This document shows positions 1 to 5,235 of a stretch of DNA of 5,287 nucleotides, piece by piece. Every line of letters begins with the position of its first letter. Position 1 is the stretch's first letter. The stretch comes from COE1 sp964445375 (GTDB taxonomy: Bacteria > Bacillota > Clostridia > Lachnospirales > Lachnospiraceae). The notes beneath the pieces are model-generated. The model saw only the letters and a list, made by a program, of their open reading frames with translations, ran no database searches and was not told where the DNA came from. The translations under genes and the position numbers were made by a program. The stretch lies in the NCBI GenBank assembly GCA_964445375.1, contig CAYUKO010000193.1, positions 1 to 5,287 on the forward strand. The letters run 5' to 3'.

Positions 1-274
1 ATATAGCAAGTGTAAATTTAAATATAAATATAGTAATTAATCTCACATGAAAGCTCATATTCTTCAAGTTGATTTTAATTATATTATTATGTTCCAAATT
101 TAGAGGGAGTAGTTTCGGGTTTAACGAAAGATAAAGGAATCGAAAATACAATGAAAGTAGTATCAATGAATTTGGTGATGAATTAATGTGTCACTAAATG
201 TCTCAAGAAGTCATGACCATAATTTGATATAACTAAAATTGAAAAAATTAAGAAAACAGAAAGTTGAAGATTTT
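1..274. other. AT-rich stretch without a supported gene
   Basis: No reading frame with a convincing ribosome binding site or recognisable protein is seen on either strand. One short open frame (about 79-180, + strand, ending at a TAA) has codon-like content but no family resemblance and could be a remnant. No sequence matching the recombinase-proximal end at 4931-4980, and no helicase-like coding sequence, is visible, so the left junction of the transposon is probably outside the window. The stretch may be a left-end or intergenic spacer. Confidence 0.5.
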
Positions 275-303
275 TTGACTTGCTGTTTTTTTGGAGAGAT
301 GAT
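275..303 (+). promoter_or_regulatory. Candidate sigma-A promoter for the mobilization gene cluster
   Basis: TTGACT (275-280) is followed after exactly 17 bp by GATGAT (298-303). This gives a 5/6 match to the -35 consensus and a 4/6 match to the -10 consensus. Transcription would start near 310 and give a leader of about 130 nt before the first gene. The poor -10 makes this a prediction only. It is the best candidate in the upstream 440 bp. Confidence 0.35.
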
Positions 304-375
304 TTACAGCGGTAAGGGCAGAGAGGAGACAGAACTAAATTGCAGAAATTGAAACGAATAAGGGCAGTTCTTTTG

Positions 376-411
376 AGCAGTGTTTGAATAAAATCAGCAC
401 TGCTATTTTTG
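376..411 (+). terminator. Leader hairpin with U-tract (intrinsic terminator or attenuator)
   Basis: AGCAGTG (376-382) and CACTGCT (398-404) form a perfect 7 bp stem with a 15 nt loop, followed at once by ATTTTTG. This is the shape of a rho-independent terminator. It lies between the candidate promoter and the first gene, only about 30 bp before that gene's start. It could block read-through from the left or act as an attenuator. An upstream GCAGT (364-368) could compete for the 3' arm. No ligand-binding fold or leader peptide was recognised. Confidence 0.55.
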
Positions 412-442
412 TACAGAAAATATGAAAAAGGAGCTTATTACA

Positions 443-829
443 ATGGATAGAAAAATCAAAGAACAGCTTTTAGATATATATGATAAAAAGCGAGAATTTG
501 TATTTAATGAAACGTATTCCAAAGGAAATACGGGACAGGTTTTCACAAAGCCAGATGATAAATTTCATTGGCTTGTATTGGATGAAAAGGGAAAAGACCA
601 TATTGAAGTCAGGCAAACGGATGATACGGGATTTATCACTAACAGGGATTCTTATAAGGTAAAGGATAAGGCATTGGAACTTGTCAATTCGGAATGCTAT
701 ACCAAGAATCGGCATGGGAAGATAAGCATAAAAGACCAATTAGCATTATACAAGGCTAAAGCAGAGGAAATGAATAAGAATAGAATGGTACATCAAAAAC
801 AGGACAGACAGAAAGAGAGGGTAATGTAG
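443..829 (+). CDS. Small hypothetical protein of the mobilizable element
   Basis: This is a 128-residue protein whose family and function I do not recognise. The start at 443 is preferred over an in-frame ATG at 422 because AAGGAG (428-433) sits 9 nt before it, whereas the upstream ATG has no ribosome binding site. The middle (FHWLVLDEKGKDHIEVRQTD) looks like a small beta-rich domain. The C-terminal third is a charged, mostly helical tail rich in Lys, Glu and Gln. There is no signal peptide or membrane segment, so it is likely cytoplasmic. The stop is 2 nt before the next ATG, so the two genes are almost certainly co-transcribed and probably translationally coupled. Its place upstream of oriT and the relaxase suggests a mobilization or maintenance role, but that is inference from context only. 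Confidence 0.8.
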   Translation: MDRKIKEQLLDIYDKKREFVFNETYSKGNTGQVFTKPDDKFHWLVLDEKGKDHIEVRQTDDTGFITNRDSYKVKDKALELVNSECYTKNRHGKISIKDQLALYKAKAEEMNKNRMVHQKQDRQKERVM

Positions 830-831
830 TC

Positions 832-1182
832 ATGAGAACAGAATTAGAAATGAATGCAAGAGTTGCAAAGGCAATTAAGGAAGTAGAGCAGAAGAAAGCT
901 GCATTAGCAGAGGCAAAGAAAAAGGCTTCTGCAGAAAAGAAAAGAAGAGAGAATCATCATAAATACATGATGGGTGGGTGTGTTGCAAAATATTTTCCGG
1001 AATGTTATCTGTGCAATGAAGAGGAACTCAATAGGGTAATCAAGGCAGGAATGGAATCTATTCAATGTCAAAATGTAATTAAAAGCCTGAAAGAGCAGTC
1101 TGACGCAAGTATGGCAGGAGCAAAAACTGAAGAAGTGAAATCTTTGTATGGAGGGGAGCGCAATGGAACTTTTGAGGTGTAA
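832..1182 (+). CDS. DUF3847-like small protein upstream of the relaxase
   Basis: This 116-residue protein starts at an ATG with GAGAGGG (815-821) 10 nt upstream. Residues 1-40 are a Lys/Glu/Ala-rich helix, probably a coiled coil. They are followed by a basic patch (KKRRENHHKYMMGG, about 36-49) and a segment with FPEC and EEELNRVI. The pattern of helix, basic HH/GG turn and FPE-containing helix resembles DUF3847 proteins, which in Firmicutes mobile elements are commonly found next to MobA/MobL relaxases. The assignment is from memory of the family and is moderate. C50, C58 and C61 with H42/H43 could in principle bind a metal, but I have no family support for that. The gene ends 5 nt before the first oriT hairpin, so a relaxosome accessory role is plausible but unproven. 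Confidence 0.7.
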   Translation: MRTELEMNARVAKAIKEVEQKKAALAEAKKKASAEKKRRENHHKYMMGGCVAKYFPECYLCNEEELNRVIKAGMESIQCQNVIKSLKEQSDASMAGAKTEEVKSLYGGERNGTFEV

Positions 1183-1203
1183 AATTCACCGAATTTATTC
1201 GGT

Positions 1204-1242
1204 GCGCACAGATATATCACCTAACGGTGATATGTGCGCTCT
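1204..1242 (+). other. Predicted nic region, RSF1010/R1162-like
   Basis: ATATCACC (1214-1221), loop TAAC, and GGTGATAT (1226-1233) form a perfect 8 bp stem. GTGCGC (1234-1239) also pairs with GCGCAC (1204-1209) if AGAT is bulged. The sequence after the repeat, TATGTGCGCTCTCC, is close to the RSF1010/R1162 oriT core TAAGTGCGCCCTCC, which likewise follows an inverted repeat and is cut in GTGCG/CCCT. By analogy the relaxase would nick between G1238 and C1239. Strand and exact position are inferred. Confidence 0.6.
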
Positions 1243-1263
1243 CCGAGGGGTCTTGCAGACAGC

Positions 1264-1325
1264 ACGCCACAAAAAGCCTGTGGCGTATGGGGGAAGAGTT
1301 CCCCCATCGTTGCAAAGAACGCAAC
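1264..1325. repeat. Three adjacent hairpins 3' of the predicted nic site
   Basis: Perfect stems of 8 bp (loop 7), 9 bp (loop 3, GAG) and 5 bp (loop 7) follow each other with 0-1 bp between the arms of neighbouring units. They lie on the side of nic toward the relaxase gene. Possible roles are binding sites for a relaxosome protein, a single-strand initiation or complementary-strand origin for the transferred DNA, or mRNA structure controlling relaxase translation. Confidence 0.6.
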
Positions 1326-1413
1326 TGCCCCTTTCTTTAAGAGTTTTTTCTATCATATCAATCCATCAATCAGTTTGGAAATCAATGTATCAGGGGTGGA
1401 GGTATAACGGAAC

Positions 1414-3039
1414 ATGATAGTAAAAACAATAAGCACGAAAGCGGATATTGTGCGTAGGAGTAGAGGGCAAAATGCAGTTGATAAGTCAGCCTACATAAGC
1501 AGAACCACTATGAAGTGCGAGAGAACTGGTGAGACCTTCTATCCAAAGTATAGTGAAGACTTGGTACATAGTGAAGTTATGATACCAGAAGGAGCACCAG
1601 ACGAGCTGAAAGACAGGTCTGTTTTATGGAATAGCATTGAGAATGTTGAAAAGCGAAAAGACGCACAGGTGGCTCGTACTTTCCGTATCTGTTTACCTAA
1701 TGAATGGAGCTATGAGCTTGCCACTGATACCATGAGAAAGTATGTGGAAAGAAATTTCGTATCACAGGGGATGTGTTGTGATTTTGCCATACATGACAGT
1801 GAAAACAAGATAACCCATCAGCGAAATCTTCACTGTCACATTATGCTAACTATGCGACCATTAAATAAAGATGGTACATGGGGAGAAAAACAACGTGCAG
1901 TCTATGAACTTGATGAAAATGGGGAACGTATCCGAAAGAAAAACGGAAGATACAAAACGCATACAGAAAAGACAACAGATTGGGATAGTAGGGAGAAAGC
2001 AACAGAATGGAGAAAAGACCTTGCAGATACTATAAATGATATTAATCAGAAGATAGGTAATACCAATATAACATGGGACTATCGTTCCTTTAAGGAGCGA
2101 GGGCTTGATATTATGCCAGAGGTACATATGGGTCCGAAAGTTGCAGCACTTGAAGCAAAAGGAATTCATACAGAAATAGGTGATACGAACCGCACAATAA
2201 GAGAGCATAATAGAGTTATTTCAGATGCTGTGAAAGCAGTACAGAATGCAGAAAAATATCTAGAGTTGCTTAGTAAAAATATTGTTACAACCGTTAAGAA
2301 AAGTACGAATGAAGTGATTTCATTTCTTGATAAGTTATCACAGAAATTTGGAAGGCTTATTTTGCCGGTGAGAACAGGCACTTATCTTGGAAAGGTAAGT
2401 AACAGAAGTGCTTTGCAGGATATTGAAAAAGCAAAAATATTTCTGGATGATAGCAACATTACTACTTTTGAGGAACTAGAAAAATTTAAGGATATTCAGG
2501 AAGATACTTATAAGAAAAATGTTACGGAAAGAGCATACTTGAATCAAGATATTCGGAGATTAGATGAACTTGTTGAGTACTATGAAAATATGTATCTTCC
2601 CGTAAGAAAGTGCTATCTCCAAAGTGAAAAATTAAAAGGATGGAGAAAGAGGGCTTTTGATGAAAAGCATAATAGCGAGCTAGAAATATATGAAACACTT
2701 AGAAGTGGATTATTCAGCAGGATAGGAAAGGATGGAAAAATCACACCAAAGGCATGGAATGCAAGGCTGGATGAATTAAATGAGCAATGCTCTGAGCTCG
2801 ATAAGAAATTGGCTAAAGAAACGGTAAATTTGGCATTTATAGAAACGATTATCTATAACAGAGACAATTATGCTGTTCTGAATCCGACGCTCGATAATGA
2901 GGAAAAAGCCCGAAATACAGTATCTATTAAAAAGGCGCTGGGTGAAAATAAAGCTAAAGTACAAGAGAGAGCGCATGTAAAAGAGCAGACAGTGCCAAAG
3001 AAATTAAGAAAGAATAGAAATATATCAATTGATGATTAG
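1414..3039 (+). CDS. MobA/MobL-family relaxase (MOBQ type)
   Basis: This 541-residue DNA relaxase is expected to nick oriT and stay covalently bound to the 5' end during conjugative mobilization. The N-terminus carries the motif I region SRGQNAVDKSAYIS. Tyr27 aligns with the catalytic Tyr25 of RSF1010 MobA. The metal-binding motif is AIHD (125-128) followed by NLHCHIM (138-144), with His140 and His142. WNSIE with RKDAQVAR (72-88) and the block around WDYRSFKERGLDIMPEVHMG are also typical of the family. The remainder, from about residue 225, is a Lys/Glu-rich, probably coiled-coil region with no recognisable primase or helicase domain. GGAGG (1398-1402) lies 11 nt before the ATG. The catalytic residues look intact and there is no frameshift, so it is probably functional. 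No type IV secretion or coupling gene is in the window, so the element would rely on a helper. Confidence 0.95.
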   Translation: MIVKTISTKADIVRRSRGQNAVDKSAYISRTTMKCERTGETFYPKYSEDLVHSEVMIPEGAPDELKDRSVLWNSIENVEKRKDAQVARTFRICLPNEWSYELATDTMRKYVERNFVSQGMCCDFAIHDSENKITHQRNLHCHIMLTMRPLNKDGTWGEKQRAVYELDENGERIRKKNGRYKTHTEKTTDWDSREKATEWRKDLADTINDINQKIGNTNITWDYRSFKERGLDIMPEVHMGPKVAALEAKGIHTEIGDTNRTIREHNRVISDAVKAVQNAEKYLELLSKNIVTTVKKSTNEVISFLDKLSQKFGRLILPVRTGTYLGKVSNRSALQDIEKAKIFLDDSNITTFEELEKFKDIQEDTYKKNVTERAYLNQDIRRLDELVEYYENMYLPVRKCYLQSEKLKGWRKRAFDEKHNSELEIYETLRSGLFSRIGKDGKITPKAWNARLDELNEQCSELDKKLAKETVNLAFIETIIYNRDNYAVLNPTLDNEEKARNTVSIKKALGENKAKVQERAHVKEQTVPKKLRKNRNISIDD

Positions 3040-3057
3040 AAGGGGATGGATAGGAAT

Positions 3058-3204
3058 ATGAAAAATGTAAAAGAGAAGAAGCGTAAGGCAACAGGAAAGG
3101 TAAAAGTAATCGTAACACCTATATATGTAGGCACAAAGCCTATGAATGAAGTCTTTACGGATGTGGTTTATAACAATATCCAGAAAAATATGAAAGTATC
3201 GTAA
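3058..3204 (+). CDS. 48-codon hypothetical protein between relaxase and recombinase
   Basis: A short basic protein beginning MKNVKEKKRKATGKVKVIV. An in-frame ATG at 3046 directly abuts the AAGGGG at 3040-3045, so it is too close to that site. The 3058 ATG has AAGGGG 12 nt upstream and a weak AGGA closer in. Both starts are possible. The N-terminus is Lys-rich, followed by TPIYVGTKPMNEVF and a C-terminal helix (DVVYNNIQKNMK). It begins 18 nt after the relaxase stop in the same orientation, so it is probably in the same transcript, and the terminator at 3235 would end that transcript. Its position matches that of tnpW before tnpX in Tn4451, but I do not see clear TnpW similarity. The function is unknown. 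Confidence 0.65.
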   Translation: MKNVKEKKRKATGKVKVIVTPIYVGTKPMNEVFTDVVYNNIQKNMKVS

Positions 3205-3223
3205 AATAATATCTATATTTGGC

Positions 3224-3252
3224 TTGCAAGAGGGAAGACATCGGACTACAAT
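3224..3252 (+). promoter_or_regulatory. Candidate recombinase promoter embedded in the terminator hairpin
   Basis: TTGCAA (3224-3229), a 17 bp spacer and TACAAT (3247-3252) give a 4/6 match to the -35 and a 5/6 match to the -10 of a sigma-A promoter. The -10 straddles the top of the left terminator arm, so transcripts would start near 3259 inside the loop. They would carry only the right arm and so could not form the full terminator. The recombinase ribosome binding site (AGGAGG, 3290-3295) would be about 30 nt downstream. Confidence 0.45.
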
Positions 3253-3286
3253 TATGTTAATTGAATAGTCCGATGTCTTGTTTTAG
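3235..3286 (+). terminator. Strong intrinsic terminator upstream of the recombinase
   Basis: AAGACATCGGACTA (3235-3248) and TAGTCCGATGTCTT (3266-3279) are perfect 14 bp arms. CAATTA/TAATTG (3249-3254, 3258-3263) continues the stem above a 2 nt bulge, leaving a TGT loop. TTGTTTTAG follows. It should separate the mobilization operon from the recombinase gene. The symmetric DNA could also be an operator. Confidence 0.8.
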
Positions 3287-3306
3287 TTTAGGAGGAAAAA
3301 TAAATT

Positions 3307-4932
3307 ATGACAGGACAGAGAACAAACTTAAAAACAGCTTTATATTGCAGACTTTCACGTGATGATGGTAGTGAAATGGAAAGTTCATCTATACAGACAC
3401 AAAAGGAAATGCTTTCTAGGTATGCAAGGGAAAATGGCTTATATAACACAGAGTTTTTTATTGATGATGGTTATAGCGGAACGAATTTTAACAGACCGGC
3501 TTTTCAGAGGATGATATCTGAAATAGAGGATGGAAAGATTGACACGGTAATCACAAAAGACTTGTCAAGATTAGGGCGAAACTACATAGAAACAGGCGTG
3601 TATATTGAAGTATATTTTCCAGAGCATAGGGTACGTTATATTGCGATAAATGATGCAGTAGATACCGTTACTACAGAGTCAGCAGATTTTACACCATTCA
3701 AGAATATCATGAATGAATTCTACGCAAAGGACACTTCCAGAAAGGTAAAATCGGCATTAAAAGCAAGAGTGATGGACGGGATGTATGTTGCGACTTCTGC
3801 CCCTTATGGGTATCAGAAATTGCCGGAAGACCATCACAGGCTTATTGTAGATGAACGTTATGCTCCTGTCGTGAGGGTAATCTTTAAATTAGCGCTTGAT
3901 GGTATGGGCATATCCTCTATCCGAAACGAGATTAACCAAAAGCATATCTTAAGACCAGGTGCAGTAAATCCGAATGGTTATGAGAGACATTTTGATGGAG
4001 TAGATGATGAGAAACGTTATACATGGAGTTGTAACAGTATAAGAGGCATTCTGAGGAATCCTGTGTATGCAGGACACCTTGTTATGGGTAAACGTGTATC
4101 AGCTTCATTTAAGAGCAAGAAACGACTTTGTGTGTTGCCTGAGGATTATACGGTTATAAGAAATGTGCATGAGCCTATTGTTGCTCCAGAGGACTTTGAG
4201 GTTGTGCAGAAACTGATTACAAGCAGACGTAAATCTAATAAGCAGAACCAATTTGATAACATCTTTACAGGACTTATCAAGTGTGAGGATTGTGGGTATG
4301 CAATGACACTTTCAAAGGCGCATAGAACCCCAAGAGAGGACATAATTGATAATTACGGGTATATGTGTAACAACTATAAAAGCTTTGGCAAAAAAATCTG
4401 TACATCGCATTGGATTGAAGCAAGAACGCTTTATGAAGTAGTTCTGGAAGATATCAGAAAACATGCACAAGAAGCATTGACAGATGATACGGAGTTAATA
4501 GAAAGGCTTTTAAAACAGGCTGGCACAACCAAAAATCATGTAAATAAAGCTACTAAGAAAATATTAAAAGAAAAAAGAGCAAGACTTGCGGAAGTTGATA
4601 AGCTGTTTGCCAAACTGTATGAGGACAGAATAAGCGGAAGTATCAGCGAGAGAAACTATCAGATGATGACCAAGAAATTTGAAATGGAACAGGTAGAATT
4701 GGAGAATGCCATTAAAGGACTTCAAGGCAAATGTGAGGAAGATGATTTAAAGGTTGATAATGCTGAGAACTTTACCAGAATGATTAAAGAGTATGCAGGC
4801 ATTGATACTCTTAATGCAACACTTCTTAACAGGCTGATAGAGAAGATAACGATAGGAGAGCCTAAGACAGTTAACGGAGAGCAAGTGCAGGAAATCAAGA
4901 TTTATTATAAATTCATAGGGAACATATATTAG
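3307..4932 (+). CDS. Large serine recombinase, TnpX-like (transposon excision/integration)
   Basis: This 541-residue site-specific recombinase catalyses DNA cleavage and strand exchange through a serine-DNA link. It probably excises the element as a circle and re-inserts it. The N-terminal resolvase domain (about 9-160) holds the nucleophile Ser17 in YCRLSRDDG and the arginine-rich KDLSRLGRNY (84-93). PYGY (166-169) to NPVYAG (251-256) marks the Recombinase domain. A zinc ribbon follows with Cys326, Cys329, Cys354 and Cys365, then a Lys/Glu-rich coiled coil (about 395-460) and a C-terminal DUF4368-like region ending IKIYYKFIGNIY. It is shorter than Tn4451 TnpX (about 700 residues) but within the range of clostridial transposon recombinases and looks complete. 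AGGAGG (3290-3295) precedes the ATG by 11 nt. The stop codon overlaps the terminal palindrome of the element. Confidence 0.96.
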   Translation: MTGQRTNLKTALYCRLSRDDGSEMESSSIQTQKEMLSRYARENGLYNTEFFIDDGYSGTNFNRPAFQRMISEIEDGKIDTVITKDLSRLGRNYIETGVYIEVYFPEHRVRYIAINDAVDTVTTESADFTPFKNIMNEFYAKDTSRKVKSALKARVMDGMYVATSAPYGYQKLPEDHHRLIVDERYAPVVRVIFKLALDGMGISSIRNEINQKHILRPGAVNPNGYERHFDGVDDEKRYTWSCNSIRGILRNPVYAGHLVMGKRVSASFKSKKRLCVLPEDYTVIRNVHEPIVAPEDFEVVQKLITSRRKSNKQNQFDNIFTGLIKCEDCGYAMTLSKAHRTPREDIIDNYGYMCNNYKSFGKKICTSHWIEARTLYEVVLEDIRKHAQEALTDDTELIERLLKQAGTTKNHVNKATKKILKEKRARLAEVDKLFAKLYEDRISGSISERNYQMMTKKFEMEQVELENAIKGLQGKCEEDDLKVDNAENFTRMIKEYAGIDTLNATLLNRLIEKITIGEPKTVNGEQVQEIKIYYKFIGNIY

Positions 4933-4980
4933 TGGGACGTATGCTACAGGTACAAAAAGTATCGTAGAGTACGTCCCACT
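4931..4980. repeat. 50 bp imperfect palindrome at the right end of the transposon (candidate attachment site)
   Basis: AGTGGGACGTA (4931-4941) and TACGTCCCACT (4970-4980) are perfect 11 bp arms. Inside them CTAC/GTAG (4944-4947, 4964-4967) and GGTAC/GTATC (4949-4953, 4959-4963, one G-T pair) also pair, leaving AAAAA (4954-4958). No U-tract follows, so it is not a typical terminator. The length and dyad symmetry suit a serine-recombinase site. TnpX-type enzymes cross over at a GA dinucleotide, and GA occurs at 4967-4968 and 4981-4982. Which of these is the junction, if either, is not decided by the sequence. Confidence 0.6.
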
Positions 4981-5235
4981 GACATTGAACAGCAGGAAGG
5001 GCGTATTTTAAGACAAGGCAACCAAAATGAAAAGGTAAAAATCTATCGATATGTTACAGAAAATACCTTTGACAGTTATTCATGGCAGGTAATCGAAAAT
5101 AAACAGAAGTTCATCGGGCAGATTATGACCAGTAAATCACCAGTGCGAAGCTGTGAGGATATTGATGAGGCAGCACTGTCTTATGCAGAGGTAAAAGCAC
5201 TAGCAACAGGCAATCCTTATATTAAAGAAAAGATG
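4972..5235 (+). pseudogene. Interrupted ICE helicase/methylase gene, 3' internal fragment
   Basis: The frame from 4972 reads RPTDIEQQEGRILRQGNQ and continues to NPYIKEKM at 5235. QQEGRILRQGNQ is helicase motif VI (QxxGRxxRxGQ) of SNF2-type SF2 enzymes. The following NTFDSYSWQVIENKQKFIGQI and the SCEDIDEAALSYAEVKALATGNPYIKEKM block are typical of the very large helicase plus N6-adenine-methylase proteins encoded by clostridial ICEs. The N-terminal part and motifs I-V are absent, because the transposon lies immediately upstream. The family continues well past KEKM (usually with a DLD-like sequence), but here VRP and a stop at 5245-5247 follow, at the putative intron boundary. There is no start codon or ribosome binding site of its own, so this is a fragment of a gene interrupted twice. 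The homology may start anywhere from 4969 to 4981. Confidence 0.88.

Larger units (their letters stand above)
1187..1325 (+). other. Predicted origin of transfer (oriT), hairpin-rich region
   Basis: The gap between the DUF3847-like gene and the relaxase holds consecutive inverted repeats: CACCGAA/TTCGGTG (1187-1193, 1198-1204), the nic-proximal repeat at 1204-1239, ACGCCACA/TGTGGCGT (1264-1271, 1279-1286), ATGGGGGAA/TTCCCCCAT (1287-1295, 1299-1307) and GTTGC/GCAAC (1309-1313, 1321-1325). None is followed by a U-tract, so they are not ordinary terminators. Known oriT regions of MOBQ plasmids lie beside the relaxase gene and carry an inverted repeat just 5' of the nick. Both position and content fit. 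The extent of the minimal oriT cannot be fixed from sequence alone. Confidence 0.7.

Noticed and set aside
79..180. Short open frame in the left AT-rich stretch
   Set aside because: It has no ribosome binding site, no recognisable family and is only about 30 codons long. A decayed gene fragment cannot be excluded.
299..352. Possible leader peptide starting at ATG 299
   Set aside because: GGAGAG directly abuts the ATG, too close for normal initiation, and the ATG overlaps the predicted -10 element.
422..442. Upstream ATG at 422 as start of the first gene
   Set aside because: It has no ribosome binding site. The AAGGAG at 428-433 lies after it and is well placed for ATG 443.
1204..1325. CRISPR-like or riboswitch interpretation of the hairpin cluster
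   Set aside because: The stems differ from each other in sequence and length, there are no repeat-spacer units, and the region matches oriT organisation next to a relaxase.
1861..2976. Minus-strand open frames opposite the relaxase
   Set aside because: They are antisense shadows of a clear coding sequence, with no ribosome binding sites or recognisable protein features.
4931..4980. Palindrome after the recombinase as its transcription terminator
   Set aside because: There is no T-run after the stem. The position at the element-helicase junction fits a recombination site better.
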